Below the pieces are notes generated by a model, which saw only the letters and a list, made by a program, of their open reading frames with translations, was not told where the DNA came from and ran no database searches. A stretch of 42,917 nucleotides of DNA from Heterobasidion occidentale (taxonomy: Eukaryota; Basidiomycota; Agaricomycetes; Russulales; Bondarzewiaceae): the NCBI GenBank assembly GCA_039111635.1, contig JBCAQO010000063.1:1-42917 (forward strand), read 5' to 3'. A program made the translations under genes and the position numbers. Positions 11,065-21,106 of this stretch are shown piece by piece (the first letter of the stretch is position 1; every line of letters begins with the position of its first letter).

Positions 11065-11765
11065 CTTTGACGACGCAGAAGCGGAGGTCACAGCGACGCC
11101 GGCTTCTCAAACAGATGGCTCTGCAAAGCGATCATGAAAGTCGATGGGATTTGTCGCATTGTAATGCTTTTCGCCACCGAGGGCAATGAGCGAGGCGGTC
11201 CGCAACAAACTCGATGTACTGTCACGTCAGCTCGGCATTCATACCGATCAGCCCCGTAGGAAGGGCATCTACCACATCCAATTAGCATCAAATGCTACAG
11301 TAGTGATCAACATGTACTCACCTGTCAAGAGCTCCTCCTCGATAACAACGCATTCGACGACGATGTGGACGACTGTTAGGATGTGGATGCCTCTTGAGAT
11401 GGCTGAACAACAAGCATGCGGAGTCAGTGTGGAATCCCTCGTGGCGACTGGTGAGTTCGTAGGAGAAGGAGAGTCCAGGTATAAGCACAAGGCCAGGCTT
11501 CTTCGACCAGAAAATTGAGGTGAAAGAACCGGAGGAGAAGATATCCTCTGCTGTGGCAAAGAAGACTCATCGCTCGGTAAATGTGGAGCGACGATCGGAG
11601 ACCCAGCGCAGTGCCCAGTCCGCCTTCCTCTTCACGCAAGGGATGGTCTCAACAACATCGCGTTTCGTAGGTCCAGTTCTCGTCGTGGAAAACTTCCGTC
11701 ATAATATGGAACGCGTAGAAGCAACGCGCTGCCCAGTGGAGTCACAAAAAATCACGGCTAAAGAA
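11065..11765 (-). pseudogene. RNR2 fragment, pseudogene copy 1
   Basis: On the minus strand this matches the intact RNR2 gene at 31731-33244 from mid exon 4 (CGTTGCTTCTACG) to late exon 5. It includes the exon 4/5 intron (GTGAGTACATGTTGATCAC... against GTGAGCACATGTTGATCAC...). The copy therefore arose from DNA, not from a spliced transcript. It has an internal deletion after the MENIHSE-coding region, several small indels and in-frame stops, and it lacks the 5' half and the last exon. Residues encoding [11 protein letters not shown] and [12 protein letters not shown] stretches are still readable. It ends against the module at about 11766. Its internal deletion is shared with copy 2 at 19536-19910. 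Confidence 0.85.
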
Positions 11766-12195
11766 CAATGCAGTTCTGGAGGAAGGCACTCTCAAAAAGC
11801 TGCTCGTCGGGATGATAGACAGGACAACACATTTCTGGAGGAAGGTCGCTCTCAGATATGTGTCTCAACATCCGCGAAACGCGCGCCGCCGTCTGACTCC
11901 GGCCGGTGGGTGAATCAGAAAGAATGACAGCATTTTGAGTAACGCATTTCTGGAGGAAGGTGCTCGACAAGAGATATATGGAAATGGGTGAGCGCAAAGA
12001 ACGACGGCCTACAGGCACGGCATTTCTGGAGGAAAGTCGCTCTCGGAAGGCTGCTCGTCGGGAGGGTAGATGAGGACAATGCCTTTCTAAGAGGATGATC
12101 GCTCTCAGATGTGTCCCAACAGCCACGCGACGCCATCTGACTACAGCCGCTTGATGGTAGGGTGGCACGCAAAGAATGAGGGACTACAAGCAACA
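11766..12195 (+). repeat. Dispersed palindromic modules (group 2)
   Basis: Modules start near 11773, 11834, 11946, 12022 and 12083. They are separated by spacers that recur in reverse complement at 18.6-19.5 kb, for example the stretch containing CGCGACGCCATCTGAC and CCGCTTGATGG. This links the array directly to the RNR2 fragment on its left and the 69-bp array on its right. Confidence 0.8.
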
Positions 12196-13008
12196 CATTT
12201 CTGGAGGAAAGTCGCTCTCAGAAAGCTCGACAGGACAATAGATGGAGGTGGCCTGGAAACAGCGCAATTCTGGAGGAAAGTCGCTCTCAGAAAGCTCGAC
12301 AGGACAATAGATGGAGGTGGCCTGGAAACAGCGCAATTCTGGAGGAAAGTCGCTCTCAGAAAGCTCGACAGGACAATAGATGGAGGTGGCCTGGAAACAG
12401 CGCAATTCTGGAGGAAAGTCGCTCTCAGAAAGCTCGACAGGACAATAGATGGAGGTGGCCTGGAAACAGCGCAATTCTGGAGGAAAGTCGCTCTCAGAAA
12501 GCTCGACAGGACAATAGATGGAGGTGGCCTGGAAACAGCGCAATTCTGGAGGAAAGTCGCTCTCAGAAAGCTCGATAGGACAATAGATGGAGGTGGCCTG
12601 GAAACAGCGCAATTCTGGAGGAAAGTCGCTCTCAGAAAGCTCGACAGGACAATAGATGGAGGTGGCCTGGAAACAGCGCAATTCTGGAGGAAAGTCGCTC
12701 TCAGAAAGCTCGATAGGACAATAGATGGAGGTGGCCTGGAAACAGCGCAATTCTGGAGGAAAGTCGCTCTCAGAAAGCTCGACAGGACAATAGATGGAGG
12801 TGGCCTGGAAACAGCGCAATTCTGGAGGAAAGTCACTCTCAGAAAGCTCGACAGGACAATAGATGGAGGTGGCCTGGAAACAGCGCAATTCTGGAGGAAA
12901 GTCGCTCTCAGAAAGCTGCATCACATTGATGGAGGTGGCCTGGAAACAGCGCAATTCTGGAGGAAAGTCGCTCTCAGAAAGCTGCATCACATTGATGGAG
13001 GATGGTCA
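12196..13008 (+). repeat. 69-bp tandem satellite array, 12 units
   Basis: The core CTGGAGGAAAGTCGCTCTCA recurs at 12201, 12270, 12339, 12408, 12477, 12546, 12615, 12684, 12753, 12822, 12891 and 12957. That is ten 69-bp steps and one 66-bp step. The units are nearly identical: two carry GATAGG for GACAGG, and one carries GTCACTC for GTCGCTC. This implies recent expansion or homogenisation. Because the unit is a multiple of three without stops, plus frame 12109-13107 and two minus frames stay open (23-residue repeats beginning FWRKVALRKL). The dispersed copies elsewhere do not keep any frame, so I regard the open frames as passive. Confidence 0.95.
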
Positions 13009-13193
13009 CATTGTCAGATGTTCAACATCGACGCTCGTGATTCGGATTCCGACAAACTCCGATCAGCGTCGGCCAATCGGGTGTTGAATTTCGATCAAGC
13101 AATCTGATATCCTTTTGAGTATCTGAATTCATTCAAAGTAAACGTATAATACGCTGAACGAGCCAGCATGCGCGTAAGAAGATTTCTAAACAA

Positions 13194-14229
13194 TCAGAAG
13201 TGTAGTCCCCATCCATCATCATCAAACACACCAATATCATCCAAAACCCAGCTGTAAATGTAAAAGACCGAGGCTAAGAGAGAATGAGGCAAGCTCCCCA
13301 GGCTACGACAAATCAAAAAAAGGTTAGCTACCGGTAAGGAATCAAGACCCAGCGCTTTGTGCGATGGCAATGGAGAACGGATAGCACTAGCACCTGCCAG
13401 GGAAAGCAAGGGCGAGACCATCAAAGAGTGCTCAGCAGCAATGGGGTGAGTAGCTGAAACTGTGCTGAGTGCCGGTGATGATGACACTGAGATAAGACTC
13501 CCATCAGTCGTCAGCGAACCAGACGCCTCAACACTATAGCTGACAACATTCAAGTCCACTACGCTTTTGCCATTGAGTGCCGGCGATGATGACGCTGAGA
13601 AGACACTCCCATTAGTTGTCGGCGCACCAGACGGCTCAGCACTATAGCTGACAACATTGGAGTCCACTACGCTCTTGCCAAAGAAGGGTGAAGAAGCCCT
13701 GTCTGTGATTACAGCTGGTGTCGCTAGAACCTGGGGGATCGGCAGATGCAGAACGGACCCAGGGCTACTCGAGCGCGAATGATGTCGAGACAAGTTCTAC
13801 GGAGTTGGGGAACAATGTAAACTCAGAGCCTTCGAGCAAAAGGCCATCACCTACCTCCGATTCCTCCGAATAATTGCTAGTGGGTGATAAATCTCCACTC
13901 CTATCCCTGGGAGCATAATAACTCCCGAAGGAAAACTCTGGGTGCCAAGCCCTCCAAGCCTCGCCAATCCAACCCTGACTGACCATAGTGAAAGCTCGAG
14001 ACATGTCGTTGAAAAGATGCCTATAGTACACATCTGTGTACAGCTCGGTCATAGTTGACATGCAGTCCAGCCGCGCAGATTTTTCATAGTCTGGATAAGG
14101 CTTTCGAACGTCGAAGGATAATAAGAAAGAGACGACCAGTTGATCAGGACGCTGCGAAAAAAAAGTCTGAAGGGTGCCAATTCCTTGAGGTGGGTCCACA
14201 TACCTTGCAAACGGCAGGCTCTTCGACAT
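13194..14229 (-). CDS. Hypothetical protein with internal 37-residue repeats (frame change)
   Basis: Two overlapping minus-strand frames, 14229-13765 and 13793-13194, appear to be parts of one protein. The first reads LDCMSTMTELYTDVYYRHLF, RAFTMVSQGWIGEAWRAWHP and an acidic end. The second is Ser/Ala-rich and holds two tandem copies of a unit of about 37 residues (KSVVD-NVVSYS-E-SG... ...SSSPAL). The join needs a one-base frame change near 13785, where I see no intron. A further intron may run from 14199 (GTATGTGG...TTCGCAG), but using it leads quickly to a stop. I do not recognise the family. It could also be the 3' continuation of the gene ending at 14671. Confidence 0.3.
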
Positions 14230-14670
14230 CTAGATAGGAGGAAGGCCTACTGTTCCAGGAAGGTGGGTGGAGAAACATGTCGAGATGCGCTGGTGAGGGC
14301 GGTGATCAATATCGCGGGCAGGAGCGCTTTTCACATTTCGGTCGTTCCCGTGTCACACTTCCCCCCGTTCCCCACCGACAGGTCCCAAGGGGTGCCCGGA
14401 GAGCTGTGAATCGCTCTTTGTAGCTTCGTAATTTCACTGAGACTCCTGAAAGCAGACATGATTACGACGTGTATATAATGACAAGGCCCTTTGGCGATGA
14501 GACAAAATCATTTGTGAGAAAGAGCCAGCAATCGAGAATACATCGATAACAAGGAGAAGTTTGGATATGTAGTCCAGTTCAAGGTTCAACAAGAAAAGAA
14601 ACATGCTCGGAATCCTCGGCAGCACGATCTCAAAATGACGTCGCCAGCCTGACAGGATCAAGAATTCTAC
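14230..14670. other. Gap between two minus-strand genes
   Basis: I find no supported gene here. On the minus strand the frame 14661-14434 is hydrophobic in part. The stop of the gene to the right (TTGTAA) overlaps a strong donor sequence GTAAGT, so this gap may be an intron-rich 3' continuation of that gene toward 14229. I could not place a convincing acceptor. Confidence 0.3.
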
Positions 14671-17600
14671 TTACAACTTATGTGCTACATTTAGTATTCC
14701 TGGGGTATGCAACGCGGAAGCCAGGACGACGTCTTGATTGTACGTCCGGACGGTCGCCAGCTGTTTGTCAGCTCCCAGACGTTTTTTATTCGCCCCACGT
14801 TCACGCTTATCCCGGCCCCGCAATGTGTAGTACCACAGCACAGAAGTTCGAGGCGTCAATTCGCCGTCATGGAGACGCGTCAACATGTCTTGAAACCATG
14901 TCTCGGCAGATGACGACCACGAACCATTCCAGAGGTAGCTGGCACGCCAGAGGGCCATGCTGGGCCACAGAGACACATTCCCTGGTAGCGCCGTGAACCC
15001 CAGGAGTAATTTGAGAGCCAGATCGCTCTCTTCATCTTCTGGGCACTCCGATTCGCGATCTGATCCAGCTGTGTATCGTTCACCCCAGACAGTGTATGCC
15101 TCACTTGGCCCCTCCAGGTAGCTCCGAACTATGTCCTTGGACCCAAAATGGATGACAAGGCGCCAAGCCAGGCCACCATACGCCACAAGACGTCTTGCGT
15201 AGGGTTGTCGCAGGAGCCATCGAACCCGCTCCTGATATAGCTGGCCAAAGGAGGAGAGAGAGTCTTGTCGCTCGCCTATGAGGAAGTTGTCTCCGTCCAC
15301 CCAGTTGGGACGAGGTTCATTCGTACGGCGTTCAGCATTGGCCGCGATCTTCTGCTGACCCCACATGCTATTCCAACTGAGACGGAACGACATCCCATGC
15401 TGCAACATCACCTCCAGCAACGCCTCGACTTCAAAGGCCTTCCATTCCAAAATGGCTAGCAACCAGATCTCAGTGAGCGGATGAAGCTTGACGTGAGATA
15501 CCCGCAAGAAGCCAGTGTCGATAGCCAGAGGTCTAACGTCAAACGGCGCATAGGGAGCCCAACCTCCCGAAGTCGTTTCCTTGATGCTGTCTAAGTACGC
15601 AAGCGTCCCGGGAGAGACAATGAGCATTTCTTCAGATTGAAAGGTTTCTGGTGCTATCCAGTGCCCTCTTAAGAATTCACTGCCGGGAGGTGCGGGGTAG
15701 ACTTTCGGGAAAAGCGCAGCAATAAAGGCGGGAGGATAATTCTCCCTGTCGACAACATCAGTGGATGTGACCGCGTGTACCTCCAAATGTCCCTCATGAA
15801 CGATGACAGGGCTCGGAGAACGCGAGAATCTCACATCGTCTTCGCTTGGATCGTCATTCGAGCCGACAAGAGCATGACTGGATGAAGAATTGCGTTCAAC
15901 CCGGTCCTCCACCTCCGAGTTGACATTCATCGCCACATCCTGCTCATACGAGCCTTCCCGCATCGCGTCGCAGTCAGACAACACAATGCATGGAGGGCCT
16001 GACGACGAAGACAAACCCGTGCCCCGGTCCTCCAAATCGATATCCATTGCCATATACTGGCTCTGCGAGTCAACTAGCATTGTTGTTGTGCTGCGCACCA
16101 AAAATATTCGTCAGTAATGTTTTTGCGCTCTGAGATTGAAGAAAACGCATACCTGAGATGCTCCGATGACTCGGACCGTCCAACGCCTTGAACGTGATCT
16201 TCAGAGTGCGGCTGGAATGATGATGACACTGCACCAGGGGTGTCAATGTGCATCTGCACCTCCTGTGACGTGTTGCCGCTGGACAACGTACCACCCCTGT
16301 ACGACGTATTGCTACCAGGCGACACATTTGACAGCTGATGTTGCGAAGGGGCAGGCAGAGGAGGGGCGGGTAGAGGAGAGGCAGGCGGAGAAGGGGCTGG
16401 AGGGGCTGGCAGAGGAGGGGCTGGCGAAGGAGGCTGGCGGAGGAGGGCTGGCGGAGGAGGGCTGGCGGAGGAGGGGCTGGCGGAGGAGGGGCTGGCGGAG
16501 GGGCTGCGGAGGGGCTGGCGAGGAGGGGCTGGCGAGGAGGGGCTGGCGGAGGAGGGGCTGGCGGAGGAGGGGCTGGCGGAGGAGGCTGGCGGAGGGGCTG
16601 GCGGAGGAGGGGCTGGCGGAGAGGGGCTGGCGGAGGAGGGCAGGTCGAGACAGGGCAGAACGAGGAATGCGATCGTGGTCGTATAGGAGAACCGCAGAAA
16701 GGCGACTGTTAGACGCTGCTCTCTTCTTGAGTATTTCTGCGTGCTTTTTCTCTGGGCGAAGACGGCTGATATCACAGTCGATCAGGTGGAAAGTGCGCCC
16801 CCTAATGGAGGGAGGGTCTGTGCAACCCTCACGATCTTCAGCGTCACTATCGTCCTGATCCAGCCCGATCTGTGTCTCCATGTAAAACACGCGCACGTTG
16901 ACGCAATCGTCTGCGGATAGATAAGAGGCTGAACAGTAGTAATCCTCCCATCTTCTGTCTTTTTTGGAGCCGATGATGCCACGATCGTCACCCCACAGCA
17001 TTGCCAGGTACGTTGTCTGTGGCGGGGGTTTGTAGGACACAATCGTGAACGGTTTCCCGTTAAGTCGCCACCGATCGGGCCTGAGGTCACCGAATGCGCT
17101 GACCTCTCCCGCTTGTCGAGCGCTCCAAGAGTATGCAATATTGATTCGTGCGAGCTTGAGAAGCTCCCAAGTCGTCTTCATTTCGGGACCCCAGGTTGGA
17201 TAGCCCTGTGTGACGATGGTGACTCCACGGATGCGAGCGCCCAAGATGAACTTATCCAGTTGGTCGAAAGCAAATGACAAAGAGGCCTGAGCCTTAGGAC
17301 GATCACGCCACTAGAAAGCAAGACATGAGATATAAGCAGAAACCTCAACCCTGTAAAGCACTCACTTTCGGCCCAAACCCCTGCTCAATCCTCCAGACAA
17401 GAAAGCTGATGAATCCAAAGCAGTCGAGAAAGGGACGACGTAATCGCCAAAAGGTGATATGTGCATCCTCTTCAGTTTTCCAGGGATAGACAATCCCTTC
17501 CTGCAACACACTAACCTCGAGAGGCCGGTTGCCATCCCAGTCAAGAATGTCTCTCAACGCACTGGTACAACGGATGATAAAAGCTCTGATCTGGTTGTGT

Positions 17601-17875
17601 GCCTTGACCAATCCTGGGCGAATGGTCCGAGAAGGGAAGCAATAAAAGTCATGACTTGCTTCGGAGGCTGGAAAAATCCATTCCGAAGAGTCACCCCTGA
17701 TGGATCCAGGATCAACTGGGATGAAGGGCCTCCAGGGAAAACGCGAGTCATGAGGAGCTGGATCTACTGCCCAATCGTACGGTTTCAGGCGTCCGGCACG
17801 AGATGGATCAGCGTCGAAGGTCACGTCCGCTGGCGGGGTGAATGCGTTTCTGGAGATGTAAGATGTGGAACTCAT
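14671..17875 (-). CDS. Agaricomycete protein of unknown function with Pro/Ala/Ser repeat hinge
   Basis: Exon 1, 17875-17366, starts MSSTSYISRNAFTPPAD and ends IEQGFGPK. A 55-bp intron (17365-17311, GTGAGT...TTCTAG) leads into WRDRPKAQASLSFAFDQLDK. Exon 2 then enters a GC-rich minisatellite at 16345-16645. Past the repeat the frame that makes sense is a different one. It ends at 16153, is spliced through a 62-bp intron (16152-16091, GTATGC...GCGCAG) and continues to 14671. So the two halves are not in one frame as the DNA stands, and no donor exists inside the repeat. The protein has WRPFIPVDPG, ITFWRLRRPFLD and YTIVS-like segments known to me only from Agaricomycete hypothetical proteins. The stop at 14671 overlaps a donor-like GTAAGT, so more exons may follow. 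The start was chosen at the conserved MSSTSY; the frame is open to 18001. Confidence 0.6.
16345..16645. repeat. 14/15-bp minisatellite inside a gene
   Basis: About twenty units of GGCTGGCGGAGGAGG (15 bp), mixed with 14-bp and shorter variants lacking one or more G. On the coding (minus) strand they give Ser/Pro/Ala or Leu/Arg/Gln/Pro repeats, depending on frame. All nearby frames are stop-free. Each unit also contains CTCCGCCAG, a perfect 3' splice-site look-alike. Confidence 0.9.
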
Positions 17876-18080
17876 GGTAGGGCAGGGGCGAAATGCGACA
17901 ACTACCCATGCCGACTGCTGCGACCTCGTGACTTCAACCCAGGGGTATTGGTCTCGGGAGACGGAGGCTTTCATTGTGATGAAAAGATCGAAGCGGAACA
18001 ATTGCTGGAGGAGAGTGCGTCGACGTGAAGGAGACGAAAAGTAGAGGTCTCAACAGATGTGGCACAAGAGCGGCACAAGA
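17876..18080. other. Presumed promoter and leader of the 14671-17875 gene
   Basis: The minus-strand frame of the gene stays open up to 18001, with no conserved sequence upstream of 17875. No other gene is seen. Confidence 0.3.
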
Positions 18081-18440
18081 CTATTTCTGGAGGAAAAACG
18101 CTCTCAGAAACTGCCTAGACAGCCGCGGAAAACACGGTACCGCCCAGTGACGACCGCGGGATGACTGGAAGGAAAGGGAGACTTGAAGATGAAGGAATAA
18201 AGCTTTCAACCGATAAGGACGCCACAAGACAAATTCTGGAGGAAAAACGCTCTCAGAAACTGCCTAGACAGCCGCGGAAAACACGGTACCGCCCAGTGAC
18301 GACCGCGGGATGACTGGAAGGAAAGGGAGACTTGAAGATGAAGGAATAAAGCTTTCAACCGATAAGGACGCCACAAGACAAATTCTGGAGGAAAAACGCT
18401 CTCAGAAACTGCCTAGACAGCCGCGAAACACGATGCTGCC
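18081..18440 (+). repeat. 149-bp tandem repeat containing the palindromic module
   Basis: The module core CTGGAGGAAAAACGCTCTCA begins at 18087, 18236 and 18385, exactly 149 bp apart. The first two units are almost identical; the third decays after about 50 bp. Between cores lies a unique spacer with CCGCGGAAAACACGGTACCG and GGAATAAAGCTTTCAACC. These modules are in plus orientation, unlike those at 18.6-19.5 kb. Confidence 0.95.
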
Positions 18441-18589
18441 CAACGACGACCGCCTGAGGACTATGAGTGGGGCAACTTGAAGTCATGTGAGCTCCGCTCC
18501 CACGGTCAGCGATTTCGGTCCCACGGTCACTCTTTGGCCGAATGTCTGTACGGACGTCGTCATATTACCAGCTCTTAGCTCTATCGACA

Positions 18590-19535
18590 AATTTCTGAGA
18601 GTGACCCTCCTCCGGGAATGGGTTGCTCTCACTCCGCCACCGTCTATCCTCCTGTCGAGCAGCTTTCTGAGAGCGATTTTCCTCCAGAAGTGCGTTGTCA
18701 TTCCCCCGACATCAAGCGGCCGTAGTCAGACGGCGTCGCGTGTTTAGCGGCTGTCGGGAGACATTTCTGAGAGCGACCTTCCTCCAGAAATGTGATGTTC
18801 CCAGGCCATCTTCGTATATCCTCTCGGCAATCAGCTTTCTGAGAGCGGCCTTCCTCCAGAAATGCGCTGCCCATAGGCCGTCGTTCTTTGCGTCCCACCC
18901 TGCCATCAAGCGGGTGTAGTCAGATGGCGTTGCGCGGCTGTTGAGACACATATCTTAGAGCGTCTTCCTCCATGAATGTGTTATCCCCATCTCTCCCCCC
19001 AACGAGCAGTTTTCTGAGAGCGACTTTCCTCCAGAAATGTGCTGTTTGCCGGCCACCTCTATCGTCCTGTCGAGCTTTTTGAGAGCGACCTTCCTCCAGA
19101 AATGCGTTGTCCCCAGAGCCTTTCCATTTATCCTCCCGGCAACCAGCTTTCTGAGAGTGACCTTCCTCCAGATATGCGTTGCCCATAGGCCGAAGCTCTT
19201 TCCATCGCACCTTGCCATCGAGCTACCGCAATCAGACGGCGGCGCGCGGTTCGCGGCTGTCGAGAGACATTTCTGAGAGCGAGGTTCCTCCAGAAATGTG
19301 ATGTTCCCAGGCCATCTTCGTATATCCTCTCGGCAATCAGCTTTCTGAGAGCGAGGTTCCTCCAGAAATGCGTTGCTCGTAGGCCCTCGTCCTTTGCGTC
19401 CCACCCTGCCATCAAGCGGCCGTAGCCCAATGGCGTCGCGCGGCTTCTGAGAGCGATGTTCCTCCAGAAATGTGTTGTCCCCATCTAACCTCCCAACGAG
19501 CAGCTTTCTGAGAGCGATTTTCCTCCAGAGATCCA
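18590..19535 (-). repeat. Palindromic module array, inverted relative to the first
   Basis: Twelve modules (plus-strand reading TTTCTGAGAGCGA...CCTCCAGAAATG) start near 18592, 18664, 18763, 18836, 18952, 19010, 19074, 19147, 19269, 19341, 19444 and 19504. Spacing is mostly 60-100 bp. A block of about 180 bp (about 18750-18935) is repeated at about 19255-19440. Spacers match, in reverse complement, those at 11.77-12.2 kb. The last module abuts the RNR2 fragment in the same relative arrangement as at 11766. Confidence 0.9.
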
Positions 19536-19910
19536 CTACTTTTAAGCCGTGGTTCTTTGCGACTCCATCAGGCAGCGTGCTGCTTCACCGCGTTGCACAT
19601 AATGATGGAAAATATTCACAACGAGACTGGACCTACGAATTGCGATGCTACTGAGATCATCCTCTGCATCAAGAGGAAGATGGACTGGGCATCGCGCTGG
19701 ATCTCTCATCGTCGCTTCACATTCGCTGAGCGGTGAGCCGCCTTTGCCGCAGCAGAGGACATCTTCTCCGGTTTTTTGCCTCAATCTTCTGGTCGAAGAA
19801 GCGTGGCCTTATGCTTATACCTGGACTCACCTTCTCCAACAAACTCATCAGTCGCCTCGAGGGATTCTATACGACTTTAATAAGGTCCGCATACCGACCA
19901 GCTTTGGGCT
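19536..19910 (+). pseudogene. RNR2 fragment, pseudogene copy 2
   Basis: This plus-strand copy matches RNR2 exon 4 from the segment encoding [16 protein letters not shown] to that encoding [11 protein letters not shown]. It shares with copy 1 the internal deletion (GAGACTGGACCTACGAA here, GAGAACTGGACCTACGAA there) and the changed end of the conserved SRDEG-coding region (CGCCTCGAGGGATTC here, CGCCACGAGGGATTC there). The preceding junction, TTTTAAGCCGTGGTTCTTTG followed by CGACTCCATCAGGCAGCG, corresponds to that of copy 1. It is shorter, lacks the exon 4/5 intron and has several frame changes. Both copies thus derive from one already defective fragment joined to the module array. Confidence 0.85.
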
Positions 19911-20238
19911 ACTGAGGCATATCATGCTCATTGGGGCGCAGAACACGGATCTCGCCACGCTCACAGAAGCCACCGCGTACGCTGTTGTCGAGTTTGGTGG
20001 ATGGAAGAACGACGCGCTGCCTTGAAAGTGCACATCGATTGTTCGACGTGCGAGAACGTCGTTGGGGATATGTGTCGGGTACGTGACGTCCTCAACTACC
20101 ATCCGTTTGCGCTTGCATTCATTCGCTCACCATACTCGCTCTCCATTCGCATTCGCCTTTCTCCTTAAACCCTTTCACACTTCGCGTTTCGTTTGCGCTC
20201 CTCGCACCCTCACCACACATCACGACCTACTCTCAATC
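19911..20238. other. Leader region of the small gene at 20239
   Basis: No gene is seen. From about 20100 the plus strand is pyrimidine-rich with repeated TCGC and CATTCGC, as in many basidiomycete core promoters and leaders, ending CTCTCAATCATG at the start codon. Confidence 0.35.
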
Positions 20239-20718
20239 ATGAACCCCAAATACGCTTGGTACCGTCTTAAAGTCTCGACCTCGTTCCACATCGACGCGCT
20301 GCGGGGCAAGATTCGATTTTCTTCGGACGTCATCCGCCCGATTGTGGGTTCATTCAATCTGTTCGCGCAGAATTGTAGGTTTTTTGTTGTCTTTTCTGCC
20401 GCATCCCTGATCTACAACCACAGCCTTGATATTGATGCCGAGGGTTACATTGGCACTGTTGGAAGGAGGGAAGAGGTAGGGAGAGAGGTGAAAGAGCAGT
20501 GAATTCGGAGACGTAGGTAGTGGGATGAAAAGACAGGACATTTCATACGGTTTGCAGGTCTGGGGTCAAAATTCACGCGGCAGAGAAGATGTCTCAGAGG
20601 GCCCTACAGCGCGGTATGTTGTCTTCACTCTCATAAATTGTAAAGAAGCTAATGAGGAGGTAACTTAAACTGGGATGCTATTCTAGTTCATGCAAGTTGT
20701 CCAGCCAGTTTTCCCTGA
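20239..20718 (+). CDS. Small four-exon protein, unknown
   Basis: Exons 20239-20374, 20424-20475, 20558-20613 and 20687-20718 keep one frame through three introns (GTAGGT...CACAG, GTAGGG...TGCAG, GTATGT...TCTAG) and give 91 residues. The start follows a pyrimidine-rich leader. The protein reads MNPKYAWYRLKVSTSFHID, DVIRPIVGSFNLFAQN and LILMPRVTLALLEGGKR; I do not recognise it. The phase agreement of three independent introns is the main support. The last exon is short and ends soon, so the true 3' part may differ or the gene may be truncated. Confidence 0.4.
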
Positions 20719-21106
20719 AGCAATTTGCATTGCCTATCCTGTGAACTCTTCCCTCCATCACTCCTCGTTGTTATCCTCGTTGTCGCCCTCGTTGTTGCCA
20801 TCGCCCATCGCCTCGCCTGGCTCCCCCTCGTCTTCGCGCCCGTGTTCTTGCCCACGCACGCTCCTCGTCCTTGTTTTGAGTGACGTTGATGCCAGCCGTG
20901 CGGCGCGTGGTTTCGAACTGCTCGACTGCCTTGTCTTCTTCGGTAAGATACTACACGAAGAAATGGACTTTGTCACATTCCATCGGCCGCATACATACAG
21001 TTGACGCGGGGATCTTCGATTTACACCCGCAAGCGTGACCACACGAAATGCGACAGCAAGGAAAGGAGAACGCACGTCGAGTCAGCAGTCCCGGAGCCCA
21101 CCGGCC
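20719..21106. other. No supported gene
   Basis: The stretch 20760-20830 is a simple-sequence run of CTCGTTGTT-type repeats, acid-rich if read on the minus strand. The open frames here overlap one another on both strands and show no domain. Confidence 0.3.

Noticed and set aside
12196..13008. CRISPR-like appearance of regularly spaced repeats
   Set aside because: Spacers are identical, not unique, and the genome is eukaryotic. It is a simple tandem satellite.
12109..13107. 332-aa plus-strand frame with 23-residue repeats, and two long minus-strand frames over the same DNA
   Set aside because: The 69-bp unit is a multiple of three without stops, so several frames are open automatically. The dispersed copies keep no frame, and there is no start or splice context.
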